From Spirochaetota bacterium (GTDB lineage Bacteria > Spirochaetota > Spirochaetia > DTKZ01), in assembly GCA_029562045.1 (NCBI GenBank), contig JAKQWJ010000295.1, forward strand, positions 1 to 11,009: a stretch of DNA of 11,009 nt. The letters are read 5' to 3'. The notes beneath the pieces were generated by a model that saw only the letters and a list, made by a program, of their open reading frames with translations, was not told where the DNA came from and did no database searches. Within the stretch, counting starts at the first letter, position 1. Each line of letters starts with the position of its first letter. Shown here one piece after another: positions 1-7,409 of this stretch. The position numbers and the translations under genes were made by a program.

Positions 1-1
1 G

Positions 2-820
2 GACCGGGAGGGGATCGAGGCCCTTCTGGCGGCGGAGAAGTTCGACGCCGTCTGCCACCTGGCTGCCCAGGCGGGGGTGCGCTACAGCCTGACCAACCCC
101 CACGCCTACGCCGACGCCAATCTGACAGGCTTTCTGAACCTGCTGGAGGCGGCGCGGAAAAGCGGGGCAGGGCACTTCTGTTACGCCTCCAGCTCCAGCG
201 TCTACGGTCTCAACGCCCGGCAGCCCTTTTCGGTATCCCACAACGTGGACCATCCGGTGAGCCTCTACGCCGCCACCAAGAAGGCCGGGGAGCTCATGGC
301 CCACTCCTGCAGCCTGCTTCACCGGATGCCCACCACGGGGCTGCGGTTCTTCACGGTTTACGGACCCTGGGGCCGGCCGGACATGGCCTATTTCCTCTTT
401 ACCCAAGCGGTTCTGGAGGGGCGGCCCATCACCATCAACAATTTCGGGGACATGAAGCGGGACTTCACCTACATCGACGATATCGTGGAGGGAATCCTGC
501 GGGTCCTGGACCGGCCGCCGGAGCCGGACCCCCGCTGGGACCCGGAGAATCCCGATCCGGCCTCCTCGTCGGCGCCCTACCGGGTCTATAATATTGGACG
601 GGGACGCCCGGCGGGGCTGATGGAACTGGTGGAGGCGGTGGAGGCGGAGACGGGAAGGACCGCCCGGAAGGTCCTGGCTCCCATGCCCGCCGGGGATGTG
701 CGGGAGACCTGGGCGGACACCGCGGACCTGGAAAGGGACTTCGGCTACAGGCCGGAGGTGGATATCAGAACCGGCATCGGCCGCTTTGTCCGCTGGTACC
801 GGGAGTTTTACGGAGTCTAG
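2..820 (+). CDS. UDP-glucuronate 4-epimerase, 5'-truncated by window edge
   Basis: NAD-dependent short-chain dehydrogenase/reductase of the extended epimerase family, cytoplasmic, expected to interconvert UDP-glucuronate and UDP-galacturonate. The frame is open from base 2 with no real start in view. The first residues (DREGIEALLAAEKFDAVCHL) belong to the domain interior, so the GTG at 77 is just the valine of HLAAQAGVRYS and not the start. The visible 272 residues lack the N-terminal Rossmann GxxGxxG strand, roughly 60-75 residues of a usual ~330-340. Seen are the HLAAQAGVRYS motif, the YASSSSVYG serine motif, the catalytic YxxxK (YAATK, codons 266-280), and the sugar-binding run TGLRFFTVYGPWGRPDMA and KRDFTYIDDIVEG. 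These closely match the CapI/LpsL type of UDP-glucuronate epimerase rather than RmlB or GalE. The stop lies 2 nt before ugd, which supplies its UDP-glucuronate substrate, so the pair forms a UDP-galacturonate module. A different 4-epimerase specificity cannot be fully excluded. Confidence 0.9.
   Translation, partial: DREGIEALLAAEKFDAVCHLAAQAGVRYSLTNPHAYADANLTGFLNLLEAARKSGAGHFCYASSSSVYGLNARQPFSVSHNVDHPVSLYAATKKAGELMAHSCSLLHRMPTTGLRFFTVYGPWGRPDMAYFLFTQAVLEGRPITINNFGDMKRDFTYIDDIVEGILRVLDRPPEPDPRWDPENPDPASSSAPYRVYNIGRGRPAGLMELVEAVEAETGRTARKVLAPMPAGDVRETWADTADLERDFGYRPEVDIRTGIGRFVRWYREFYGV
812..815 (+). promoter_or_regulatory. Shine-Dalgarno for ugd
   Basis: GGAG lies inside the last codons of the epimerase gene, 7 nt before the ATG at 823. 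It is a normal spacing and supports that start. It contrasts with the lead genes further right, which lack such a site. Confidence 0.7.
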
Positions 821-822
821 CC

Positions 823-2145
823 ATGCACAACATTGCCGTCATCGGCACCGGTTATGTGGGCCTCGTCACCGGCGCCTGCCTCTCCGACTTCGGCCTTTCG
901 GTGACCTGCGTGGACATCGACGAGGGGAAGATCGAAAGGCTGAAAAAGGGGGAGATCCCCATCTACGAAACGGGCCTGGATCTCATCGTGGAGCGGAACC
1001 TCTACTATAAACGGCTCTCCTTCACCACCGATGTGGAGGCGGCGGTGCGGGAGGCCCAGGTGGTCTTCATCGCCGTGGGAACGCCGCCGGCGGAGGACGG
1101 CAGCGCCGACCTCAGCTACATCGAGGCCGCCGCCCGTGCCATCGCCCGGTCGCTGAACGGCTACAAGGTGGTGGTGAACAAAAGCACCGTCCCGGTGGGA
1201 ACCGGCGAGAGGGTGAAGGCCTGGATCGCCGACGAACTGCGGGCGGCGGGCTCCTCGGCGGACTTCGACGTGGTGTCCAACCCGGAGTTTCTCCGGGAGG
1301 GCTCGGCGGTCTACGACTTCACCCACCCGGACCGGGTGGTCATCGGCCATGACTCCCCCCGGGCCCTGGAGATCATGAAGCAGGTTTACCGGGTCCTGTA
1401 TGTGAACGAGACCCCGGTGGTGGAGACGGACATCCCCACGGCGGAGATGATCAAGTACGCCTCCAACGCCTTTCTGGCGGTGAAGATCACCTTCATCAAC
1501 GAGATCGCCAACCTCTGCGAAAAGCTGGGGGCCAATGTCCAGGACGTGGCCCGGGCCATGGGAAAGGACGGCCGGATCGGGCCCAAATTCCTCCATGCCG
1601 GCCCCGGCTACGGGGGCAGCTGCTTTCCCAAGGACACCCGGGCCCTGGCGGACACCGCCCGGAAGGCCGACGCCCCCCTGTCCATCGTGGAGTCGGTGAT
1701 CTCCGCCAACGAGAGGCAGAAGAGCCTGATGGTCCGGAAGATCCTGGCCGGGATGGGGCCGGTGGAGGGAAAGACCCTGGCCGTCCTGGGCCTGGCCTTC
1801 AAACCCAACACCGACGACATGCGGGAGGCCCCGGCCCTGACCATCATCCCGGAGCTGGCGGCCCGGGGGGCCCGTTTCCGGGTCTACGACCCCGCGGCCA
1901 TGGAGGAGTCCCGGTGGCGGCTGCGGGACCTGGCGGACCGGATGGTCCACTGCGCCGACGAGTACGAGGCGCTCTCCGGTTCCGACGCCCTGGTCATCCT
2001 CACCGAATGGAACCAGTTCCGGAACCTGGATCTGGGCCGGATAAAAAAGGAGCTCTCCCTGGGGCATTTCTTCGATCTGCGGAACATCTACAAACGGGCC
2101 ATCGTGGAGGCCGCGGGCCTGATCTACCACGGGGTGGGGACATGA
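823..2145 (+). CDS. ugd: UDP-glucose 6-dehydrogenase
   Basis: Cytoplasmic enzyme that oxidises UDP-glucose to UDP-glucuronate with two NAD+. The 440-residue length is normal for bacterial UGDH. The N-terminal Rossmann fold begins with IGTGYVGLVTG (residues 7-17). The central region has KSTVPVGT and NPEFLREGSA. The catalytic set known for the Streptococcus enzyme is present with the same spacing: Lys211 and Asn215 (KYASN), the nucleophile Cys267 in GPGYGGSCFPKD, and Asp271. The C-terminal UDP-binding domain carries LGLAFKPNTDDMREAP. The ATG at 823 has a GGAG ribosome-binding site 7 nt upstream inside the epimerase gene, and the protein starts directly on the first beta strand. Its TGA overlaps the ATG of the Wzi-like gene (ATGA), so translation of the two is probably coupled. 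Together with the upstream epimerase it would supply UDP-glucuronate and UDP-galacturonate for polysaccharide. A UDP-ManNAc dehydrogenase is less likely given these motifs. Confidence 0.95.
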   Translation: MHNIAVIGTGYVGLVTGACLSDFGLSVTCVDIDEGKIERLKKGEIPIYETGLDLIVERNLYYKRLSFTTDVEAAVREAQVVFIAVGTPPAEDGSADLSYIEAAARAIARSLNGYKVVVNKSTVPVGTGERVKAWIADELRAAGSSADFDVVSNPEFLREGSAVYDFTHPDRVVIGHDSPRALEIMKQVYRVLYVNETPVVETDIPTAEMIKYASNAFLAVKITFINEIANLCEKLGANVQDVARAMGKDGRIGPKFLHAGPGYGGSCFPKDTRALADTARKADAPLSIVESVISANERQKSLMVRKILAGMGPVEGKTLAVLGLAFKPNTDDMREAPALTIIPELAARGARFRVYDPAAMEESRWRLRDLADRMVHCADEYEALSGSDALVILTEWNQFRNLDLGRIKKELSLGHFFDLRNIYKRAIVEAAGLIYHGVGT

Positions 2146-3893
2146 GGCCTTCACCGATACCTCCGGCGGAGATGGGGGCTGCCGGGGGAGCATCCCGGGA
2201 TGAGGCCCGGCGGCTCCCCCCCCGGGGCGCCCGGGGATCGTCCGGGGGGCTCGGCCGGATCCGGAGGCTGTCCCGGGGGGCGGTCCCGGGGCTGATTCTG
2301 GCGGGCCTGAGCTTTCTGACGCCGGCTCGGGCCGCGGCGGCCCCGGACCAGCGGATTCTTCCCCTGGACTCGGGGGTCTACCGGAGCCTGTCCGATCTGT
2401 ACCTGGAGCAGGGGCTGGCCCTGCCCAGCATGGCCCTGCCCTACTCCCACGAGGAACTCCGCCGGGCCCTGCGGCGCCTGGACTACGGCGCCCTGTCTCC
2501 GGCGGGGCGCCGGGCCTACGGCTCCATCGAAAAACACCTTGCCCGGGAACCCTCCCACCGGGAAGAGGAAGGTCTGGCCTTCTATCCCTCCTTTCAGGTC
2601 AACCCGGAAATCTATCTCCACACCAGACGGAACAACGACGACTGGATCTACGACGCCAAACAGAGACGGCCTTTTTTCGGCTTCTCCTTCGACCTTGCCC
2701 TGTCCCACCGTCTGGTGCTGTACGGCGACCTGACGGTCCAGAAGGACTTTTTTCAGGCCGGCGGGGACCCGGACAACCGCGCCAGCCTCCCCACCAGCCC
2801 CTATCAGATAGACCTGAACATCCCCTACCGGGCGGGGGTGAGTCTGGGGGGCGCCCACTGGAACCTGATGCTGGGCCGGGACCTCCTGTCCTGGGGGAAC
2901 GGCCGGACCGGAAACCTGATGCTCTCCGACGCGGACCTCTACCACGAGGGCCTGCGTTTCACCTCATTCTATGACCGCTTTAAGTACACCTTCGTCCTTC
3001 TGGGGCTGGAGTCCTGGACCGACCCCGCCTCTTTCGGCCCGGCCTATGTCTATCCCCCCCCGATTGACCCCGCCGACCTGGAACGCTTCAAGATGCTCAT
3101 CGCCCACCGGTTCGAGTTCCTCTTCCGGCCCGATCTCCGCTTCGCCGTCAGCGAAACCATCGTCTACGGCGGGAAGTACCCGGACCTCCGGGTCTTCAAC
3201 CCCATGGTGATCTACCACAACCTCTACCTGAAGGAATGGACCAACAATCTGATGACCCTGGAGCTGGACTGGACCCCCAGGCCGGGGCTGCGGGTTTACG
3301 GGCAGTTCGCCATGGACCAGCTTTCCACCGTCTTCGAGCAGAAGGCCTACGGCGCCGATTCGGAGCCCAACGCCATGGGATGGCTGGGTGGGGTGGAGTT
3401 CCTCCGGCCCGCCGGTTCGGGCTCCTGGAGCGCCTCCGTGGAGGCGGCGTATACCGACCCCTGGCTCTACATCCGGGAGCATCCCCTGGTGAGCTTCGTC
3501 TCCACCCGCCGGGTTCACAGCGAGGCGAAAAAGCAGGTTCTGGGGGACAGGAACTACTACTTCGCCAACACGCCCCTGGGTTACTCCTATGGCCCCGATG
3601 TGGTGGTGGCCTCGGCGCGGCTGTCCTACACCCGGCCGGAGGCCTGGTCGGTCTACGGGGAGCATCGGCTCCTTCTGGACGGGGAGAACCGGATAACCAC
3701 CCCCTTCCAGACCGGGGATGCGGCCTGGGACCGGAGGACGCCGTCGGGGGATGTGGAGGTGGTGAACATGACGAAACTGGGGGGCTGGCGCCGTTTTTCT
3801 CCAGGTTTTTCGGTTTTCGGGGAGGCGGGAATGGTGTATAATGACGGCGGGAGGGATCTGCAGCTCGCCCTGGGGCTGAGGTGCGAATTTTAA
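2142..3893 (+). CDS. Capsule-assembly Wzi-like outer-membrane beta-barrel protein
   Basis: Predicted outer-membrane beta-barrel of the capsule assembly Wzi family, whose E. coli member anchors group 1 capsule at the cell surface. From the ATG at 2142 the product is 583 residues. That ATG overlaps the ugd stop by 4 nt, and an in-frame ATG at 2172 is an alternative start. Residues 1-46 are an unusually long Arg/Pro/Gly-rich leader. A hydrophobic core (about 47-61, AVPGLILAGLSFL) and an Ala-rich likely cleavage site near residue 64 (PARA/AAAP) follow. The mature start has the Wzi-like pattern SDLYLEQGLALPSMALPYS. The body is rich in alternating aromatic strands and carries LGRDLLSWGNG and LMLSDADLY, which resemble the family core. 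The protein ends LALGLRCEF, with the terminal Phe typical of barrels recognised by BamA. It is longer than E. coli Wzi (about 480), partly because of the leader. The assignment rests on motif resemblance; the barrel call is firmer than the substrate. Confidence 0.75.
   Translation: MRPSPIPPAEMGAAGGASRDEARRLPPRGARGSSGGLGRIRRLSRGAVPGLILAGLSFLTPARAAAAPDQRILPLDSGVYRSLSDLYLEQGLALPSMALPYSHEELRRALRRLDYGALSPAGRRAYGSIEKHLAREPSHREEEGLAFYPSFQVNPEIYLHTRRNNDDWIYDAKQRRPFFGFSFDLALSHRLVLYGDLTVQKDFFQAGGDPDNRASLPTSPYQIDLNIPYRAGVSLGGAHWNLMLGRDLLSWGNGRTGNLMLSDADLYHEGLRFTSFYDRFKYTFVLLGLESWTDPASFGPAYVYPPPIDPADLERFKMLIAHRFEFLFRPDLRFAVSETIVYGGKYPDLRVFNPMVIYHNLYLKEWTNNLMTLELDWTPRPGLRVYGQFAMDQLSTVFEQKAYGADSEPNAMGWLGGVEFLRPAGSGSWSASVEAAYTDPWLYIREHPLVSFVSTRRVHSEAKKQVLGDRNYYFANTPLGYSYGPDVVVASARLSYTRPEAWSVYGEHRLLLDGENRITTPFQTGDAAWDRRTPSGDVEVVNMTKLGGWRRFSPGFSVFGEAGMVYNDGGRDLQLALGLRCEF
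2216..2223 (+). repeat. C8 homopolymer in the leader of the Wzi-like gene
   Basis: Eight consecutive C within the codons for Leu-Pro-Pro (about residues 25-27), between the start codon and the signal peptide. A one-base slip would abolish secretion of the product. It may equally be chance in GC-rich DNA. Confidence 0.6.
3054..3061 (+). repeat. C8 homopolymer inside the Wzi-like gene
   Basis: Eight consecutive C encode a Tyr-Pro-Pro-Pro-Ile stretch in the middle of the barrel, probably a loop. It is a second candidate slippage tract in the same gene. Confidence 0.6.
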
Positions 3894-3896
3894 AAA

Positions 3897-3909
3897 AAGG
3901 AACCCGGAG
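3897..3909 (+). promoter_or_regulatory. Shine-Dalgarno for the sugar transferase
   Basis: AAGGAA (3897-3902) lies 9 nt before the ATG at 3912, and a second GGAG (3906-3909) lies closer at 2 nt. The first has the better spacing and supports ATG 3912 as the start. Confidence 0.6.
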
Positions 3910-3911
3910 TC

Positions 3912-5297
3912 ATGTTGAAACAGTACCGCAAATCCCACTATTTTCAGCTCCTCCTTCTGGACGGCCTCGCCACCGCCGCCGCCTGGGGGCTGGCCTACCT
4001 CATCCGCTTCGAACTGCTCCGGGAAAGCGGCGAGGGCTGGGAGGGGACCTTCGTTCAGCTCGGAATTCTCGTGATGGTGCTGAACTGGATATCCTTCAAC
4101 GCCAACAGACTGTACGAGCCCATCCGGATCCAGCCCTGGTACCGGGAGGTGGGGTCGGTTTTCTTCGCCATTCTGCAGAGCACCCTGGCGCTGGTGGTGC
4201 TTTACTATTTTATGGCCCCCATGCGGATATCCCGGGGTCACCTCCTGATCTATCTCATCCTGGCGGAAGGGATAACGATGCTCTTCCGGGTGCTCTACCG
4301 GAACCATGTCTACGGGATGTACTGGAAGGGGCGGCTGCTGCAGCGGGTCATCCTGATGGGGAACGGGGCCCAGATGGAGAAGTACATCGAAACGATGAAC
4401 AGGTTCCCCGAACTGGGTTACCGCTTCGAAGGCTGGGCCGATTGCGGAGACCCGAAAAAGGCCCGGACCCTGGGCATCCCCCAGGTGGAAGAGACGGAGA
4501 TCCAGGACATCCTGGAGGAGTACCGCCCCGACTTCGTGGTCATCGGCTACTCCCAGGAGCAGGGGGCCAAGATCGCCCGGATCATGGAAGCCTCCTACAA
4601 CACGGTGACTCCCTTCATCGTCCTGCCGGACCTGGGCTACAGCTTCATCGGCAGCACGGTGGAGGATTTTCTGGGAATCCCCCTGATCAAGGTGAATCAG
4701 CCGAAGGAAAAATTCTTCGCCGGCCTTCTGAAGCGCAACATGGACATCCTTCTCAGCCTCGCCGGCCTGATCATCCTGTCGCCGCTGCTTCTGTTCATCG
4801 CTTTCCTGGTCAAAATAACCTCCCGGGGGCCGGTGTTTTTCCGGCAGGAGAGGATGACCATGGAGGGGGACAGTTTTTTCATGTACAAGTTCCGGTCCAT
4901 GAAGGTGTTCTCCGACGGCTCGAACGAGACCGGCTGGACCGTCAAGGACGACCCCCGGATAACCCCGGTGGGGGCCTTTTTACGCAGGACCTCCCTGGAC
5001 GAGCTGCCCCAGCTCTGGAACGTGCTGTCCGGTGAGATGAGCCTGGTGGGGCCCCGGCCGGAGCGGCCCATGTACGTGGAGGAGTTCCGGCAGAAGATCC
5101 CCGCCTATATGCTCCGCCACAAGATGAAGGCGGGGATCACCGGCTGGGCCCAGGTGAACGGCCTGCGGGGAGACACGAGCATCGAAAAGCGCATCGAGTT
5201 CGATCTCTACTACATCCGCAACTGGAGCATCTGGTTCGATATAAAAATTCTTTTCCTGACCTTCGTCAAAGGTTTCGTCAACAAGAACGCCTATTGA
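3912..5297 (+). CDS. Undecaprenyl-phosphate sugar-1-phosphate transferase (WbaP/WcaJ-type)
   Basis: Inner-membrane initiating transferase that moves a sugar-1-phosphate from a UDP-sugar to undecaprenyl phosphate, the first step of exopolysaccharide, capsule or O-antigen repeat synthesis. The 461-residue length is typical of the long polyprenyl glycosylphosphotransferases. Likely membrane segments are residues 11-32, 48-66, 81-101 and 108-127. A CoA-binding-like Rossmann region follows (about 145-260, starting VILMGNG), then the re-entrant or fifth hydrophobic helix at 278-300. The C-terminal bacterial sugar transferase domain has GPVFFRQ, KFRSM, the catalytic Asp363-Glu364 pair in SLDELPQLWNVL, the SLVGPRPERP loop, and AGITGWAQVNGLRG. 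It is the last gene of the + operon, 18 nt after the Wzi-like gene, and ends with a 7-nt convergent overlap on the - strand gene. The sugar (glucose, galactose or a uronic acid derivative) cannot be told from sequence alone. Confidence 0.93.
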   Translation: MLKQYRKSHYFQLLLLDGLATAAAWGLAYLIRFELLRESGEGWEGTFVQLGILVMVLNWISFNANRLYEPIRIQPWYREVGSVFFAILQSTLALVVLYYFMAPMRISRGHLLIYLILAEGITMLFRVLYRNHVYGMYWKGRLLQRVILMGNGAQMEKYIETMNRFPELGYRFEGWADCGDPKKARTLGIPQVEETEIQDILEEYRPDFVVIGYSQEQGAKIARIMEASYNTVTPFIVLPDLGYSFIGSTVEDFLGIPLIKVNQPKEKFFAGLLKRNMDILLSLAGLIILSPLLLFIAFLVKITSRGPVFFRQERMTMEGDSFFMYKFRSMKVFSDGSNETGWTVKDDPRITPVGAFLRRTSLDELPQLWNVLSGEMSLVGPRPERPMYVEEFRQKIPAYMLRHKMKAGITGWAQVNGLRGDTSIEKRIEFDLYYIRNWSIWFDIKILFLTFVKGFVNKNAY

Positions 5298-6112
5298 GGC
5301 GGCGCCGCCTTCCCGCCTTCCGGCTCCCCCGCTCCGTAGACCTGCCCGACGAACCAGTCCCGCAGGGCCCGGACCCGCTTTCCCAGGGCGCTGGGCATGT
5401 CCACCATGCTCCGGACCAGCCCCCCGGTCTCCGCCGCCACGATCCCGTACATTAAAAGCTCCTTCTCCAGGGGGATCAGGAGGATCCGGAATCGCACCCT
5501 GCCTTCCCGGAAAACGGGAAAAATGTACTTCAGGGTGGTCAGGTTCCGCAGGCCGAAGGAGGTCCGGCCCTCCTGGTGGAAGAGGGCGGCCTCGTAGTAA
5601 CCGCTCCCGAAATTGGCATCCTCCAGGTGCAGCGGGAACCGCTCCTCCCGGGGGATGGCCGACACCGGGACGAAGGGTACCCGGCGCCGGGACTTGGGTG
5701 AATCCACGGCGTAGACATCGGAGAAGAGGACCCGGGAGCCGTCCCTGCTGCTGGACCGGTAACGGATCCCCGACAGGCCGGTCACATCCCGGAGTTTGTT
5801 GTACAGGAACAGCTCCCCGTCCTCCCGGGCTTCGGGGAGGGGCATCAGAAAAAGGATCTCGTCGGTTATGTTGGGGGAGAAGCCCTGGAACTCCCGGCGC
5901 AGTTCCTCCGCCAGTGGGCCCGCGGGCAGGAGGCTGAAGGCCGGCGCGCCTTCGGTGTAGCGGACCAGCTCCCTCTTTTCCGTCAGCTCCGCCCTGGCCG
6001 CCGCCGGGAGTCCCGGGAGCAGGTCCTCCAGATTCTGGGCGCTCAGAACCGAGGTCATCAGGCACAGGGCCGCCCCAAGGATGGCCTTTTTCGTCCCCCG
6101 GCGGAAAATCAT
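5291..6112 (-). CDS. Exported protein of unknown function, coupled to lysA
   Basis: 273-residue protein with a clear signal peptide: basic MIFRRGTKK, a hydrophobic core AILGAALCLMTSVL, and a probable cleavage after LSA before QNLEDLLPG (about residue 25). There is no lipobox Cys at the junction, so it is likely periplasmic. The body mixes charged helices and beta-rich stretches (for example SGIRYRSSSRDGS, RFRILLIPLEKELLMYGIVA) without a motif I can assign to an enzyme. It resembles a family of uncharacterised spirochaete exported proteins (possibly DUF6675), but that is from memory and only tentative. Its ATG (6110-6112) overlaps the lysA TGA as ATGA, and a G-rich run about 4 nt upstream could serve as ribosome-binding site, so it is co-translated with lysA. 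Its 3' end overlaps the convergent sugar transferase gene by 7 nt. Confidence 0.85.
   Translation of the reverse strand: MIFRRGTKKAILGAALCLMTSVLSAQNLEDLLPGLPAAARAELTEKRELVRYTEGAPAFSLLPAGPLAEELRREFQGFSPNITDEILFLMPLPEAREDGELFLYNKLRDVTGLSGIRYRSSSRDGSRVLFSDVYAVDSPKSRRRVPFVPVSAIPREERFPLHLEDANFGSGYYEAALFHQEGRTSFGLRNLTTLKYIFPVFREGRVRFRILLIPLEKELLMYGIVAAETGGLVRSMVDMPSALGKRVRALRDWFVGQVYGAGEPEGGKAAPPQ
5297..5310. other. 14-bp perfect palindrome at the convergent gene ends
   Basis: AGGCGGCGCCGCCT is a perfect inverted repeat. It starts at the last base of the sugar transferase stop codon and lies in the final codons of the - strand gene. It could form a short hairpin and act as a bidirectional transcription stop, but there is no T-run on either side. 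Confidence 0.3.
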
Positions 6113-7362
6113 AGGCCCCCGAAGTCCAGGGTGGCGAAGTAGTCCTCCACCGTTTCCGCCCGCCGTATCATCCTCACCGACCCGTCCTCCTGCAGAAGAA
6201 GCTCGGCGCTCCGCAGTTTCCCGTTGTAGTTGAAGCCCATGGCGTGGCCGTGGGCCCCCGCGTCATGGATGACCAGGAGGTCTCCCATGTCGACGGGGGG
6301 AAGCTCCCGGTCCACGGCGAACTTGTCGTTGTTTTCGCACAGACTGCCGGTGACATCGTAGGTTTCCGATGCCCGGACCCCTTCCTTTCCCAGCACGGTT
6401 ATGTGGTGGTAGGCGCCGTACATGCCCGGCCGCATCAGGTTTGCCATGCAGGCGTCCAGGCCTATGTAGCGTTTGTAGATGTTCTTCTCGTGGATGGCCC
6501 GGGAGACCAGATACCCGTGGGGGCCGGTGACGCAGCGCCCGTTTTCGGTGACGATCCGCAGGGGGTGGAGGCCTCCGGAGGGAATGATCCGGTCGTAGGC
6601 CTCCCGAATGCCCCGGGACACCCGGAAAAGATCCACCGGAACCGCCCCGGGCTTGTAGGGGATGCCGATCCCCCCGCCCAGGTTGACGAACTCCATCCGG
6701 ACCCCCGTGGCTTTGAAGACCTCCACCGCCAGCTCGAAGAGGATGACCGCGGTTTCCACGAAGTAGTCGGGGTTGAGCTCGTTGGAGGCCACCATGGTGT
6801 GGAGACCGAATCTTTCGGCCCCCATCTTTTTCGCCCGGGCGTAACCTTCCAGGATCTGGGGCCGGGTAAGCCCGTACTTGGCCTCCTCGGGCTTTCCGAT
6901 GATGGCGTTTCCCTCTTTGAGGGGGCCGGGGTTGTAGCGCATGCAGATGAGGCGGGGGATTCCGGCGTGTTTCGCCAGGAAATCCAGATGGGTGATATCG
7001 TCCAGGTTGATGACGGCCCCCATGTCCCGGGCCTTGACGAACTCCCCGGCGGGGGTGTCGTTGGAGGTGAACATGATCTCCTCGCCCCGGAGGCCGGCCT
7101 TCTCCGCCAGGATCAGTTCGGGCAGGGAGCTGCAGTCCGCGCCCATCCCTTCCTCCCGGAGAATTTTCAGGATATGCGGGTTCGGCAGGGCCTTGACGGC
7201 GAAAAAATTCCTGAAGCCTCCGGGGACCCAGGAGAAGGCCTGGACGAACTCCCGGGCCTTCAGCCGGATGGCCTTCTCGTCGTAGACATAAAAGGGGGTG
7301 GGGTGTTTTTTCGCCAGATCTTCCGCGAAACCCCGATCGAAGGGAACTGTCTTCTTGCTCAT
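6109..7362 (-). CDS. lysA: Diaminopimelate decarboxylase
   Basis: PLP-dependent cytoplasmic enzyme that decarboxylates meso-diaminopimelate to L-lysine, the last lysine step. The frame is open further upstream, but the ATG at 7362 gives a normal 417-residue protein starting MSKKTVPFDRGFAEDL. Longer starts would run into ptsN. It is a fold III decarboxylase. The N-terminal part starts PFYVYDE, with the PLP Schiff-base Lys57 in FFAVKALPN and GADCSSLPE. The glycine loop VNLGGGIGIPY binds the PLP phosphate and TENGRCVTGPHG follows. The C-terminal barrel has the catalytic Cys342 in LCENND (the CExxD motif) and GAHGHAMGFNYNGKLR. At the last motif the usual GAY tyrosine of classical LysA is replaced by His371. 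Related decarboxylases (carboxynorspermidine, ornithine) are less likely given CENND. No Shine-Dalgarno precedes the ATG; a -10-like GATACT ends 8 nt upstream. The stop overlaps the next gene. Confidence 0.9.
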   Translation of the reverse strand: MSKKTVPFDRGFAEDLAKKHPTPFYVYDEKAIRLKAREFVQAFSWVPGGFRNFFAVKALPNPHILKILREEGMGADCSSLPELILAEKAGLRGEEIMFTSNDTPAGEFVKARDMGAVINLDDITHLDFLAKHAGIPRLICMRYNPGPLKEGNAIIGKPEEAKYGLTRPQILEGYARAKKMGAERFGLHTMVASNELNPDYFVETAVILFELAVEVFKATGVRMEFVNLGGGIGIPYKPGAVPVDLFRVSRGIREAYDRIIPSGGLHPLRIVTENGRCVTGPHGYLVSRAIHEKNIYKRYIGLDACMANLMRPGMYGAYHHITVLGKEGVRASETYDVTGSLCENNDKFAVDRELPPVDMGDLLVIHDAGAHGHAMGFNYNGKLRSAELLLQEDGSVRMIRRAETVEDYFATLDFGGL

Positions 7363-7370
7363 GGCGGTAA

Positions 7371-7397
7371 AGTATCGCAAGAAGGGGGAAAGTGCAA
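7371..7397 (-). promoter_or_regulatory. Putative lysA promoter, possibly leaderless
   Basis: On the - strand, TGC-GATACT forms an extended -10-like element (hexamer 7371-7376) that ends 8 nt before the lysA ATG. TTGCAC (7392-7397) lies 15 nt upstream as a poorly spaced -35. The 47-nt gap after ptsN and the lack of a Shine-Dalgarno fit an internal promoter giving a near-leaderless lysA transcript. Prediction only. Confidence 0.4.
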
Positions 7398-7409
7398 CAC
7401 GGAGAAAGG

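Noticed and set aside
77..79. GTG at 77 as start of the first gene
   Set aside because: The codons before it encode the conserved AAQAG of the epimerase motif, so the gene clearly extends beyond the left edge.
817..2193. 458-codon open frame on the - strand opposite ugd
   Set aside because: It is antisense to a fully convincing UDP-glucose dehydrogenase, its translation is rich in Gly, Val, His, Asp and Pro with no family pattern, and such frames are expected in DNA with G/C-biased third positions.
2964..4307. 447-codon open frame on the - strand opposite the Wzi-like and sugar-transferase genes
   Set aside because: It spans two real genes on the other strand and has low-complexity His/Pro/Gly composition, so it is a codon-bias shadow.
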